Source: an uncultured Bartonella sp. (GTDB lineage Bacteria > Pseudomonadota > Alphaproteobacteria > Rhizobiales > Rhizobiaceae). Taken from it: a DNA stretch of 64,000 bases. Below the pieces are notes generated by a model that did not search any database, had not been told where the DNA came from, and saw only the letters and a program-made list of their open reading frames with translations. The stretch lies in assembly GCA_946481695.1 (NCBI GenBank), contig CAMLON010000007.1:1-64000 (forward strand), read 5' to 3'. Below are positions 8,007 to 16,333 of this stretch, one piece after another. The first letter of the stretch is position 1. Every line of letters begins with the position of its first letter. Made by a program: the position numbers and the translations under genes.

Positions 8007-9196
8007 CACTTAATCCGCATCGTAAATACCGTACCGCTACAGAAATGGTTCATGCGGGGGCTCAACGCTCTCCTTATGGAGAAGTCTGTGAAGCGATTTA
8101 TCTAACCCAGGGCTTTACCTATCCGAGTGCCGAAGCGGCCGAAAGGCGTTTCGATGGAGAGGATCCGGGGTTTGTCTATTCACGTTATGCCAATCCGACC
8201 AACGATATGTTTGAAAAACGTATGTGTGCGTTGGAAGGGGCTGAAAGTGCACGCGCACTTGCTTCGGGAATGGCCGCTGTTTCGACAGCTATTTTATGTT
8301 TTGTGAAAGCGGGCGACCATTTTGTTGCAGCCCGTTCCATGTTCGGTTCCTGCCGTTATATCATTGAAAAAGTTTTGCCCCGTTATGGTGTCGAGGTTTC
8401 AATCATTGACGGGCGCAAAATCGAAAATTGGGAAAAGGCAATCCGTCCCAATACACGCGGAATATTTTTTGAAACACCCGCCAATCCGACTTTGGAAATA
8501 GTCGACATTAAAGCGGTTTCGGAACTTGCCCACAAAGTTGGCGCAACTGTTATTGTCGATAATGTATTCGCAACACCGCTTTATCAAAAGCCTCTCGAAC
8601 TTGGTGCTGATGTTGTTGTCTATTCAACCACCAAACATATTGACGGGCATGGGCGTTGTCTCGGTGGAATGGTTTTATCCAGTGAAGAATGGATGACAGA
8701 AAATTTTCAGGACTTCTTCCGTCATACGGGACCGGGCATGAGTCCCTATGTTGCATGGCTCATGTTGAAAAGTCTGGAAACGCTTCCGCTCCGTGTCGAG
8801 GAAATGACACGCTCGGCAGCAAAACTTGCCGATTTTATCAGCGGGCATAAGGCAGTTGCAAAATGTGTTTATCCTGGACGTGACGACCACCCGCAAAGAG
8901 ATATTATAAAAAAGCAGATGACCGGCGGTTCAACAATGATTGCCTTTGAACTGAAGGGCGGTAAAAAAGCCGCTTTTTCATTCTGCAACCACCTGACAAT
9001 TCCGCTTATTTCCAATAATCTTGGCGACACACGTTCCATCATGACGCATCCGGCAACAACAACACACCAGAGCATCGGCCCCGAAGCACGTGCAGAACTT
9101 GGCATCAGTGACGGATTGTTGCGTTTTTCGGTTGGTCTCGAAGATGTCGACGATTTGTTGGAAGATGTCGAACAGGCACTGAACGCTACACTCTGA
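8003..9196 (+). CDS. metZ: O-succinylhomoserine sulfhydrylase MetZ
   Basis: A 397-residue PLP enzyme of the Cys/Met metabolism family. It makes homocysteine from O-succinylhomoserine and sulfide, bypassing cystathionine in methionine synthesis. The PLP-binding lysine is K211 in VVYSTTKHIDGHGR; SRYANPTNDMFEKRMCALEGAESARALASGMAA near the N-terminus and the C-terminal SVGLEDVDDLLEDVEQAL are family landmarks. The HIDGHGR context is that of MetZ rather than of cystathionine gamma-synthase. ATG 8003 has a good AGGTG site at 7994-7998. The SAM-II element upstream supports the methionine role and predicts repression by SAM. Confidence 0.93.
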   Translation: MTLNPHRKYRTATEMVHAGAQRSPYGEVCEAIYLTQGFTYPSAEAAERRFDGEDPGFVYSRYANPTNDMFEKRMCALEGAESARALASGMAAVSTAILCFVKAGDHFVAARSMFGSCRYIIEKVLPRYGVEVSIIDGRKIENWEKAIRPNTRGIFFETPANPTLEIVDIKAVSELAHKVGATVIVDNVFATPLYQKPLELGADVVVYSTTKHIDGHGRCLGGMVLSSEEWMTENFQDFFRHTGPGMSPYVAWLMLKSLETLPLRVEEMTRSAAKLADFISGHKAVAKCVYPGRDDHPQRDIIKKQMTGGSTMIAFELKGGKKAAFSFCNHLTIPLISNNLGDTRSIMTHPATTTHQSIGPEARAELGISDGLLRFSVGLEDVDDLLEDVEQALNATL

Positions 9197-9231
9197 TAAT
9201 TAGATTATCCCGATTGTTCAAAATATGACCG

Positions 9232-9264
9232 GCGCAAGCTTTTTAAAAAGCTTGCGCTTTTTTA
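9232..9264 (+). terminator. Terminator after metZ
   Basis: Perfect 26-base palindrome with arms GCGCAAGCTTTTT/AAAAAGCTTGCGC (9232-9257) followed by a T-run, 36 bases past the metZ stop. Confidence 0.9.
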
Positions 9265-9362
9265 AATAATCTCGATCGGTATTATCTATTCAAGGGGGAT
9301 AATGCCGGAGCGAGAATGTGCTTTTGCTATACGCCGCTTCATAAATTGGTTATAACGACTTC

Positions 9363-11228
9363 ATGACAATACATCATCTTAGTGAAACCGTAATTAACCA
9401 GATTGCAGCCGGCGAAGTGATAGAGCGTCCGGCAAGCGTGGTCAAAGAACTTGTCGAAAACGCCATTGATGCAGGTGCGACACGGGTTGAAATTGTGACG
9501 GCTGGCGGAGGTAAAAGCCTTATCCGCGTGTCCGATAACGGGTGTGGCATAGCCGAAGACGAGCTGCAACTGGCAATATCGCGCCATTGCACATCCAAAC
9601 TCGACGATAATGTTCACGACATCCATTCACTCGGATTTCGTGGCGAAGCTTTGCCGTCAATCGGTTCGGTTTCAAAGTTGAAAATGGTGTCACGCACAGC
9701 CTTTTCGGAACATGCGGCGGAAATTGTTGTTAATGCCGGACATGTTGATGGGCCGCGTCCCGCAGCCGGTAATGCGGGAACAATTGTCGAAGTGCGTGAT
9801 CTTTTTTATGTTACGCCGGCACGCCTCAAATTCATGAAGACAGACCGTGCGGAAGCCAATGCGATAACCGATATTGTCAAACGGATTGCCATTGCATTTC
9901 CGAATGTCCGTTTTTCGCTTTCCGGTACAGATCGCTCGATGCTCGACTTCTCCGCCACAGGGACAGGCGAAGAGGCACAATTACAGCGTATCACCCAAAT
10001 TATGGGAAAAGATTTTGCCCCCAACGTTATTACTCTTGACGCGGTAAGAGAGGGGGTGGAGCTCAAAGGCTTTGCGGGCATACCGTCATTCAATCGGGGT
10101 AACAGTCTCCATCAGTTTGCTTATGTGAACGGCCGACCGGTGCGCGATAAGTTGATATTGGGCGCCATCCGAGGGGCTTATGCCGATGCAATGGCGCGCG
10201 ACCGCTATTCGGTTTGTGTGCTTTTCATCAATCTTCCTTCATCCGATGTTGATGTCAATGTCCATCCGGCAAAGGCGGATGTGCGTTTTCGCGATCAGAG
10301 TTTAGTGCGCGGGCTTATTGTTGGTGGCATCCGTGAGGCTTTAAGTCATGCCGGTATTCACCCTGCAACGACGGGGGCGGAGGCCATGCTTAAAAGTTTC
10401 CGTCCTGATGGTATTGCACCATCTTCATCTGTTCCACTGCACCCAACCTATTCTAATAATAGAGCTTTTTCGTATGATTCATATTCAAGAGCGCCGGTGC
10501 CGCCAGCAGCACAAATGGTCAACCAACCGCTTTATACAACACCCTCATCAGGCTTCAGTGAAGACTATGGAAATGTGTTGGGCGATCTTGATCAACCGAC
10601 GACAGATAGCCGTCCGGCGATGGAAATTCCAAGTGTAGAGGAACAACGTTTCCCCCTTGGTGCAGCACGCGCCCAAATTCACAAAAATTATATCATCGCC
10701 CAAACCGAAGACAGCCTCATTATCGTCGATCAACATGCAGCGCATGAGAGGCTGGTTTACGAGGCTTTGAAAAAGGCACTCTATTCCAAGCCTTTGCCAT
10801 CCCAAATCTTGCTTATTCCCGAAATTGTGGAATTGCCGGAAGAAGATGCAACCCGCCTTTTGACACATGCAGAGACGCTGCAAAAGTTCGGCCTGAAAAT
10901 TGAGCCTTTCGGTCCCGGTGCTGTCGCGGTTCGTGAAACCCCAGCCATGCTTGGCGAGGTGGATGTCAAAGGCCTTATTGCCGATTTGGCTGACGAAGCC
11001 GCCGATTATGATACAACAAACGGGCTTAAAGCCATGCTTGATTACGTCGCGGCAACCATGGCCTGTCACGGATCGGTGCGTTCCGGCCGCTTGTTGCGTG
11101 CGGAAGAAATGAATGCGCTTTTACGCCAGATGGAAGCAACTCCGGGTTCCGGAACCTGTAATCACGGACGCCCGACCTATGTCGAGTTGAAGCTTACCGA
11201 TATTGAAAGATTGTTCGGCCGGCGTTGA
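9363..11228 (+). CDS. mutL: DNA mismatch repair protein MutL (predicted endonuclease type)
   Basis: A 621-residue MutL, the ATPase that couples MutS mismatch recognition to strand incision. The GHKL ATPase motifs are all present: [11 protein letters not shown] (catalytic Glu 32), SDNGCGI and [11 protein letters not shown] linker of about 110 residues follows, then the dimerisation domain with [12 protein letters not shown], which fits the DQHA-X2-E-X4-E metal-binding endonuclease motif, and near the end [11 protein letters not shown]. So this MutL should nick DNA itself, as expected in a lineage without MutH. ATG 9363 begins the conserved [19 protein letters not shown]; the ribosome site is weak. 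The neighbouring DUF2093 and lpxK genes are conserved around mutL in Rhizobiales. Confidence 0.96.
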   Translation: MTIHHLSETVINQIAAGEVIERPASVVKELVENAIDAGATRVEIVTAGGGKSLIRVSDNGCGIAEDELQLAISRHCTSKLDDNVHDIHSLGFRGEALPSIGSVSKLKMVSRTAFSEHAAEIVVNAGHVDGPRPAAGNAGTIVEVRDLFYVTPARLKFMKTDRAEANAITDIVKRIAIAFPNVRFSLSGTDRSMLDFSATGTGEEAQLQRITQIMGKDFAPNVITLDAVREGVELKGFAGIPSFNRGNSLHQFAYVNGRPVRDKLILGAIRGAYADAMARDRYSVCVLFINLPSSDVDVNVHPAKADVRFRDQSLVRGLIVGGIREALSHAGIHPATTGAEAMLKSFRPDGIAPSSSVPLHPTYSNNRAFSYDSYSRAPVPPAAQMVNQPLYTTPSSGFSEDYGNVLGDLDQPTTDSRPAMEIPSVEEQRFPLGAARAQIHKNYIIAQTEDSLIIVDQHAAHERLVYEALKKALYSKPLPSQILLIPEIVELPEEDATRLLTHAETLQKFGLKIEPFGPGAVAVRETPAMLGEVDVKGLIADLADEAADYDTTNGLKAMLDYVAATMACHGSVRSGRLLRAEEMNALLRQMEATPGSGTCNHGRPTYVELKLTDIERLFGRR

Positions 11229-11614
11229 TTGTCTTTAAGCGCGGCTATCTTTCAGCAATTGAGAAGTTTGAAGATTCGATTTTAGACGAAACAAATTTGC
11301 ACCTCAGGTTATAGTGAAAATATCCGTAGGAATTTACCAGCGGGGTTTTCTCCTGATAACAAAACCGTCCGGCTTCTAGTTCGGGCCGTTCGTGCCGGAT
11401 AGGTGGAAAAAGCTTGAACGAGAAAAATCCTGAATGGAAACAAAAATCTCTTCGATCGGATTAAAGATAGAGAAGATAAAAAGTGAACTTTTGCAAAGGC
11501 ACGATATGTTTGAACGACTATCAATAGTTTCGTGAGTGACCGATTTAAGGCTTTTATAGTTTTTGCTAACGCTTTATAATCATCTATGGTAAGCAATCTG
11601 AAAGGTTTAGAATA
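11229..11614. other. Intergenic region between mutL and the DUF2093 gene
   Basis: About 390 bases without a supportable gene. A 6-bp inverted repeat TCCGGC/GCCGGA sits near 11369-11402, and the right part is AT-rich and may carry the promoter of the small downstream gene. A minus-strand frame over 11309-11653 appears accidental. Confidence 0.45.
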
Positions 11615-11857
11615 ATGATGTTTCCCGGTGGTGAACGCGAGGCGCAACTCCATTACCTGAGTGGCGATTATGAGGTTTTAACACACGGAACTTATGTTTT
11701 ATGTGCAATTACAGGCGAGAAAATTCCGCTGGACGAGTTAAGATATTGGAGTGCACCTCGTCAGGAAGCTTATGCAAGTTGCGAAATTTCCTATCGCCGC
11801 GAACTTGAATGCGATCCCCATTTGCGTAAGCTTTTAGGTACAACGCTTAAAAAATAA
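11615..11857 (+). CDS. DUF2093 family small protein
   Basis: An 80-residue protein of a short family found almost only in Rhizobiales and of unknown function. The sequence reads like a compact cytoplasmic domain: GGEREAQLHYLSGDYEVLTHGTYV, a CAITGEKIPLDELRYWS segment with a single cysteine, and a basic C-terminus ending LLGTTLKK. No signal peptide or membrane segment. The start may be either of two adjacent methionines (ATGATG at 11615). It faces lpxK, from which it is separated by a shared terminator. The position between mutL and lpxK is conserved, but nothing in the sequence tells what it does. Confidence 0.85.
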   Translation: MMFPGGEREAQLHYLSGDYEVLTHGTYVLCAITGEKIPLDELRYWSAPRQEAYASCEISYRRELECDPHLRKLLGTTLKK

Positions 11858-11882
11858 GCGTTTTATGCATTCAATTTAAACA

Positions 11883-11908
11883 AAAGCGCCCATATGAGGC
11901 GCTTTTTG
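11883..11908. terminator. Bidirectional terminator between the DUF2093 gene and lpxK
   Basis: Stem AAAGCGCC/GGCGCTTT (11883-11905) with a 7-base loop and T-runs usable on the plus strand; lpxK ends at 11913 on the other strand, so the hairpin may serve both convergent genes. Confidence 0.8.
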
Positions 11909-11912
11909 ATTT

Positions 11913-12935
11913 TTATTCTTTGTTGGAGCGGTTTTTGAACGCCTCAAGTGTTTCATTTATCCGTTGCTTACAAAAATCCGGATCATCAAATTGAACTTCG
12001 ACATCGAACACAACAAGATTTTCAAGCTTTTTGTCCTGTCCATCGGTTTTTAAACGGGCAAAATCTTTTGCGGTGGTTGCAACAGAAAGGTGCTTTGCCT
12101 TCGCCGAGCCGATAATGTCATCAAGATCGAAATCTGTATAGAAATGATGGTCGGCAAAAATCCGTGTTTGTTCAACTTTCCCATCCAATTCGCCAATCGA
12201 ACGGAAAAATTTTTGCGGATTTCCTATGCCTGCAAAGGCCAGAAATTTTTTGCCCGAAACAGTGTCGTTGGCAGAGGGCACAAGATGGGCAAAGTTTAAG
12301 GGTTTTGCTGCACGGGCTGCCAAATGGATAACTTCGTTACCTTTGTCACCATTGCCGATTATCAGCACACTATCGGTATAGGCAAGTTGGGTTACAAGCG
12401 GCGCACGAAGTGGACCTGCCGGAAACACCGCATTGTTACCCAAACCGCGCAAGCCATCCACCACCATCAGGGCGTAATCGACGAATAAACGGCGACTTTG
12501 AAAACCATCGTCCATCAGGATGAGGTTGCACCCCTGTTGTTGTAAAAGTTTTGCTGCTTCCAATCTGTCGGTTGCTACAGCAACCGGTGCATGTCGGGCA
12601 AGGAGTAATGGTTCATCACCGACTTCTCGTGCCTTGTCAAATTCGGGGTCGACCAGATGCGGGCTCAGTATTTCGCCGCCGTATCCACGCGAAACAATTC
12701 CCGGATTAAGACCAAGTTTCTTGGCGGCCCTCGCAAGGCTGATAACAACCGGAGTTTTCCCCGTTCCACCAAGCGTAAAATTGCCGACACACAAAACCGG
12801 AAGATCAATCACCGGAACATTTTCCCGTTCCATTCTACGGCGGGCAAAAAACCCGTAAATCCACGAAACCGGCAGTAAAAGCCACCGCATGACTTTTTGT
12901 TCATTCCACCAGAAGTCGGGCGCCTCACCAACCAT
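11913..12935 (-). CDS. lpxK: Tetraacyldisaccharide 4'-kinase LpxK
   Basis: A 340-residue inner-membrane kinase that phosphorylates the 4' position of the tetraacyl-disaccharide, the sixth step of the Raetz lipid A pathway. An N-terminal hydrophobic anchor (VMRWLLLPVSWIYGFFARRRM) precedes the P-loop GNFTLGGTGKTP; VSRGYGG and MDDGFQSRRL are family motifs, the latter holding the catalytic-site aspartates. The start overlaps the end of waaA by 11 bases, so translation is probably coupled. AGGATACC upstream is an acceptable ribosome site. It is the last gene of the envelope operon that begins at pmbA or later. Confidence 0.95.
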   Translation of the reverse strand: MVGEAPDFWWNEQKVMRWLLLPVSWIYGFFARRRMERENVPVIDLPVLCVGNFTLGGTGKTPVVISLARAAKKLGLNPGIVSRGYGGEILSPHLVDPEFDKAREVGDEPLLLARHAPVAVATDRLEAAKLLQQQGCNLILMDDGFQSRRLFVDYALMVVDGLRGLGNNAVFPAGPLRAPLVTQLAYTDSVLIIGNGDKGNEVIHLAARAAKPLNFAHLVPSANDTVSGKKFLAFAGIGNPQKFFRSIGELDGKVEQTRIFADHHFYTDFDLDDIIGSAKAKHLSVATTAKDFARLKTDGQDKKLENLVVFDVEVQFDDPDFCKQRINETLEAFKNRSNKE

Positions 12936-14247
12936 GATTGGTATCCTGATGATGAAGCTTGGCCTGCATAATCAATGGATCAATGAACGGCCGTAGCACT
13001 TTTAACGTTCGCTCGAGTGCACCGCTCATATTTGTGGCCGTATCGTACGCCGCTTCGATCATTTCATAGCGGGTTGGCTCGTGGGTCAAAAGTGTGTTGA
13101 GCTGGACGGCAAGTTGCGTGGCATCTTCAACGATTCTTGCTGCATTATTTGCAAAAAATACATCGAATGTATCTTTGAAATTTTCCACATGTGGGCCCGT
13201 CAGTATAGCCGATCCGAGAAGCGCCGGTTCAAGCGGATTGTGCCCACCGGTTTCGGTTAGCGACTTGCCGATAAATGAAACTTTTGCAAGTTGTAAAAAT
13301 ACCCCCATTTCGCCAATAGTATCGACAAGTATAATATCGGTATTCTCATCGGGCATCCGTTTTTCACTGTGACGGATAACGTGAAGGGACTTCTTTTCAA
13401 GTTCTTCCATAATTGCGTCAGCCCTTTCAGGATGACGGGGCACAATGATCGTCAAAAGATTAGGCAGCCGTGTTTTTAACGCAAGATGAACTTCGGCAGC
13501 GATATTTTCTTCTCCCTCATGGGTGGAGATAGCTGCCCAAACCAGCCGGTTATGTAGGCTTGCACGATATTGCATTAACAGATTTTTATCGGCAGAAGGT
13601 GCAATGTCGGCTTTCAGATTCCCCGAGACCGCGACCGTTTTGACGCCGAGTGCATGATATTGTTCGGCATCGCTTTCGCTTTGCCCGATGGCTGCATCAA
13701 TCTGCCTGAAAATGTGCGAAGCGAGAGCCGGCCGCTTTTGCCATGAATGGAATGAACGGCCGGACATATGTGCGTTCACCATGACTTGCGGGATATGACG
13801 GCGCGCAAGCCCGTTGATTCGTAATGGCCAGATTTCCGATTCGCAAACAAGTGCCAGATCAGGTTTCCAATGGTCGAGAAACCTTCTTACCGCCGGTTTA
13901 ACGTCAAGCGGCGCGAATTGATGAATGACACGGCTGCCGAAACGGTTTTCGACGAGGCTTGCAGATGTAACGGTTCCAGTTGTCAAAAGGACATTGATAT
14001 GAAGTTGCAAAATACGGTCGATGAGCGGAACAAGTGCCAATGTTTCTCCCACACTTGCTGCATGAAGCCAGATAAGTGGCCCTTCCGGCCGCTTCTTGTT
14101 TGTGCGCCCCATGCGTTCACGTTTTCGGTGCGGGTCTTCCTTGCCGCGCGCTGCCCTCATGGAAAGATAGAAGGGAAGAAATGGACTGATCAAGCCGCCT
14201 GCCATGCGATAGAGATAGAGTGCCGTGCGAGCCTTGAATTCCTTCAT
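12925..14247 (-). CDS. waaA: Kdo transferase (3-deoxy-D-manno-octulosonic acid transferase)
   Basis: A 440-residue GT-B glycosyltransferase that adds Kdo to lipid IVA at the inner membrane. It starts with a hydrophobic N-terminal anchor (LYLYRMAGGLISPFLPFYLSMRAARGKE), and the conserved IWLHAASVGETLALVPLI with its catalytic Glu follows at about residue 66. The C-terminal half carries AISTHEGEE, IVPRHPERAD and the donor-site GGHNPLEPA. Length and motifs are standard. The gene lies 10 bases after the DUF374 gene stop and overlaps lpxK, so the three form one transcription unit for lipid A-Kdo assembly. Confidence 0.96.
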   Translation of the reverse strand: MKEFKARTALYLYRMAGGLISPFLPFYLSMRAARGKEDPHRKRERMGRTNKKRPEGPLIWLHAASVGETLALVPLIDRILQLHINVLLTTGTVTSASLVENRFGSRVIHQFAPLDVKPAVRRFLDHWKPDLALVCESEIWPLRINGLARRHIPQVMVNAHMSGRSFHSWQKRPALASHIFRQIDAAIGQSESDAEQYHALGVKTVAVSGNLKADIAPSADKNLLMQYRASLHNRLVWAAISTHEGEENIAAEVHLALKTRLPNLLTIIVPRHPERADAIMEELEKKSLHVIRHSEKRMPDENTDIILVDTIGEMGVFLQLAKVSFIGKSLTETGGHNPLEPALLGSAILTGPHVENFKDTFDVFFANNAARIVEDATQLAVQLNTLLTHEPTRYEMIEAAYDTATNMSGALERTLKVLRPFIDPLIMQAKLHHQDTNHGW

Positions 14248-14257
14248 AGTGCTCCCC

Positions 14258-15013
14258 CTATTTTCTTTCTTTGAGGCGTTTTTCTGCCTCGTCCGTCAGA
14301 CGGTTCATAATGTCGGAAAGTTCGATACGTTTTTGTTCCATGAGGTCGTCATCGGCATCTTCCGGTACATAAAACGCGTCTCCCATGAGAAAGATAGAGT
14401 GTCCGAATGGCAGCGGAATTACGGTTTTATCCCAAGTTTTTTCCAAAATTTTGACATGGGAAAACGAATAGATATAGGGAACAATAGGGCGGCCAGATAT
14501 TTTTGCGAGTAATATAATACCTTTGCCGGCTTCGCGCGCTTTCCCGTGCGCAATATCGGCAATCATTGCCGCTGTTTTGCCTTCTTGTAAGGCCCGTTTG
14601 AGAGTAAGCAATGCCCGTGCACCGCCTTTGTCGGTATTTTGATGTTTTGTTCGTCCGCCCGAGCCGCGCACTGTTTCAAGACCCAGCTTTTCGCCGACCC
14701 GTGCATTGATCTCGGCATCAGCAGAACGCGAAAACATGGCAATGATATGTTCTTTTTTGGGGCGCAAGAACGGCCCCATAATATGACGCCCATGCCAGAA
14801 CGTGATAATAAACGGGTTATAGGCATCATGGGCATTTTGCGGATTATCAGACCCTTCAAGTCGTGGATTGGTCCAATAAACCAGACGCAGATAATTTGCC
14901 ATGAGCGATACAACGATCGCTTTTGTTATGCGGGCGTTCATCAATGGATAACGGATTTTACGCCACAGGCGATTTAAAAAGTCCGATTTTTTTTGTTTTT
15001 TCTTTTCAGTCAT
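14258..15013 (-). CDS. DUF374 family protein, putative lysophospholipid/lipid A acyltransferase
   Basis: A 251-residue protein with a basic N-terminus and a DUF374 core: FIITFWHGRHIMGPFL, FSRSADAEINARVGEKLGLETVRGSG, and GKTAAMIADIAHGKAREAGKGIILLAKISGRPIVPY. DUF374 belongs to the acyltransferase superfamily; the LpxJ lipid A acyltransferases of Campylobacter and Helicobacter belong to the same family. The usual HX4D motif is not seen; the WHGRH histidines are the likely equivalent. Position directly before waaA and lpxK supports a role in lipid A or lipid acylation. The ATG at 15013 follows immediately after the TGA of a 38-codon ORF, so translation is likely coupled to it. Confidence 0.85.
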   Translation of the reverse strand: MTEKKKQKKSDFLNRLWRKIRYPLMNARITKAIVVSLMANYLRLVYWTNPRLEGSDNPQNAHDAYNPFIITFWHGRHIMGPFLRPKKEHIIAMFSRSADAEINARVGEKLGLETVRGSGGRTKHQNTDKGGARALLTLKRALQEGKTAAMIADIAHGKAREAGKGIILLAKISGRPIVPYIYSFSHVKILEKTWDKTVIPLPFGHSIFLMGDAFYVPEDADDDLMEQKRIELSDIMNRLTDEAEKRLKERK

Positions 15014-15130
15014 TCAAGTGTCGAACCAATCACTTTTAACGAGGCGGGCTACAATCCCCATTATTGAAAATAACATAAGCCCGCGAAGGCATTTGAAAAG
15101 CCAATCCATGACACGGTCTGTCATTGTCAT
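15014..15130 (-). CDS. 38-residue predicted membrane peptide
   Basis: A small gene that standard size cut-offs would miss. It starts with ATG at 15130 behind a strong ribosome site (TAAGGAGATTATG) and stops with TGA at 15014-15016; the next base begins the ATG of the DUF374 gene. The peptide starts MTMTDRVMDW, has one hydrophobic stretch (LMLFSIMGIVA) flanked by arginine/lysine and ends SDWFDT, which looks like a single-pass membrane protein. The strong ribosome site plus stop-start junction argue that it is translated and drives the acyltransferase gene. I do not recognise the family. It could be a regulatory or assembly subunit of the DUF374-WaaA-LpxK pathway, or only a leader for coupling. 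Confidence 0.6.
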   Translation of the reverse strand: MTMTDRVMDWLFKCLRGLMLFSIMGIVARLVKSDWFDT

Positions 15131-15228
15131 AATCTCCTTACAAGATCAAGACATGGCAATCAAATGCCGAATAAAGAATGCAAAAATGCTTCAAAAAGTG
15201 TTAAAACTGTACCGGCTCGTTTCAGAAT

Positions 15229-15251
15229 AAGCAAATATCTATTATTTGCTT
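15229..15251 (-). terminator. Hairpin overlapping the stop of the DUF4170 gene
   Basis: A 9-bp stem AAGCAAATA/TATTTGCTT with a 5-base loop spans the stop codon. On the minus strand it is followed by ATTCTG, a poor U-tract, so it may attenuate rather than end transcription between the DUF4170 gene and the 38-aa ORF. Confidence 0.35.
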
Positions 15252-15487
15252 TCAGTATGTTCAGGGTCGAGCAACCGGTGCAGGTGGACGATGAAATAGC
15301 GCTGCAGTGCATTATCAACGCTTGACTGGGCCTTTGCCCGCCATGCGGCTTCAGCCGACTTGTAATCCGGAAAAATTCCTACGATATCAAGGTTATCAAG
15401 ATCACGGAATTCGTTGCTATCAAGGCTCTTCAATTCTCCTCCGAAAACCAGATGCAATAGTTGTTTCGGTTCACCTGTCGCGCTCAT
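15242..15487 (-). CDS. DUF4170 family small protein
   Basis: An 81-residue protein of the DUF4170 family, found throughout Rhizobiales and of unknown function. It reads MSATGEPKQLLHLVFGGELKSL at the start, with DIVGIFPDYKSAEAAWRAKAQ in the middle, a typical alpha/beta small domain, and a basic YFIVHLHRLLDPE segment. No signal peptide or membrane helix. The start ATG at 15487 has a perfect AGGAGG ribosome site. It lies 45 bases after the IMPase gene and is followed after 111 bases by the membrane peptide and the acyltransferase gene; this order is conserved in relatives, so it probably serves the same envelope operon. Confidence 0.88.
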   Translation of the reverse strand: MSATGEPKQLLHLVFGGELKSLDSNEFRDLDNLDIVGIFPDYKSAEAAWRAKAQSSVDNALQRYFIVHLHRLLDPEHTESK

Positions 15488-15532
15488 ATATACCTCCTAT
15501 GATTACTCTACCCATTTTAATTCGTTAGCAGA

Positions 15533-16333
15533 TTAACGAAATCGTATTTTACGGACAATATCTATCACGTTATCAAGCTCGCGGTTTAAGCCTGCAATCA
15601 AAAAATCGTGTTCAAATGGTGCTTTTCCATAAAGTGGTGTCTTATCGTCGATATCTTTTATCAAACCACCACATTCCTGCAAGATAAGATCAGCTGCGGC
15701 GATATCCCAATCATGGCTTTCCGGTTTTATCAAGACGATGTCTATTTTTCCTTCAGCTGCAAGTGCGATGCGATAGGCAAGCGAGGGAAGATAATGGGCA
15801 AAACTAACCTGTGACTTGAATTCTGCGGGAAGTTGGGCTTCGAATTTTCCGGTTGCAGAAACGACTAGTTTACCTTCATGCCCTTTTAGAAGTGCGAGCC
15901 TATTGCCATTAAGACTAGCACCTTTACTACGTTCAGCCTTGTAAACGGAATGGGTTGCAGGACAATCGAGAACGCCAACTTGCGAAATTCCATCTTCTAC
16001 AACGGCAACTGACACACACCAATGTTTCGAACCGGAAAGAAAACCGCGCGTTCCATCAATCGGATCAACCACAAAATATCGTTTATAGTCGTTGTGCGGG
16101 CGCTCATCCCTGGTTTCTTCCGAAATCCATCCATAATCGGGCCGGGCGGTCAATAAAAGTTCTTTCAGAACTTTGTCGGCTGCAAAATCGCCTTCACTGA
16201 CCGGCGAATTTCCCGGTTTGATCCACACTTTCGGGTCGTTACCAAAAAAGCTTAATGCTGTTTTTCCCGCTTGTTGAGCGGCATCGGTGATGAGCTCGAG
16301 ATCTTCCGAATTGGTTGTGCTATTTGCCTGCAA
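15533..16333 (-). CDS. Inositol monophosphatase family protein, CysQ-like 3'(2'),5'-bisphosphate nucleotidase
   Basis: A 266-residue metal-dependent phosphatase. The three metal-binding motifs are clear: WISEETRDE, VVDPIDGTRGFLSG and HDWDIAAADLILQECGG. The DPIDGTRGF and SHDWDIAAAD contexts resemble CysQ, which removes the 3'-phosphate of PAP from sulfate assimilation, more than SuhB; an inositol or histidinol phosphatase role is less likely but cannot be excluded. The start is a TTG at 16333, with AAGGA eight bases upstream, 10 bases before the pmbA stop on the minus strand, so the reading frames overlap by 14 bases. The operon continues into the DUF4170 gene. Confidence 0.88.
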   Translation of the reverse strand: MQANSTTNSEDLELITDAAQQAGKTALSFFGNDPKVWIKPGNSPVSEGDFAADKVLKELLLTARPDYGWISEETRDERPHNDYKRYFVVDPIDGTRGFLSGSKHWCVSVAVVEDGISQVGVLDCPATHSVYKAERSKGASLNGNRLALLKGHEGKLVVSATGKFEAQLPAEFKSQVSFAHYLPSLAYRIALAAEGKIDIVLIKPESHDWDIAAADLILQECGGLIKDIDDKTPLYGKAPFEHDFLIAGLNRELDNVIDIVRKIRFR

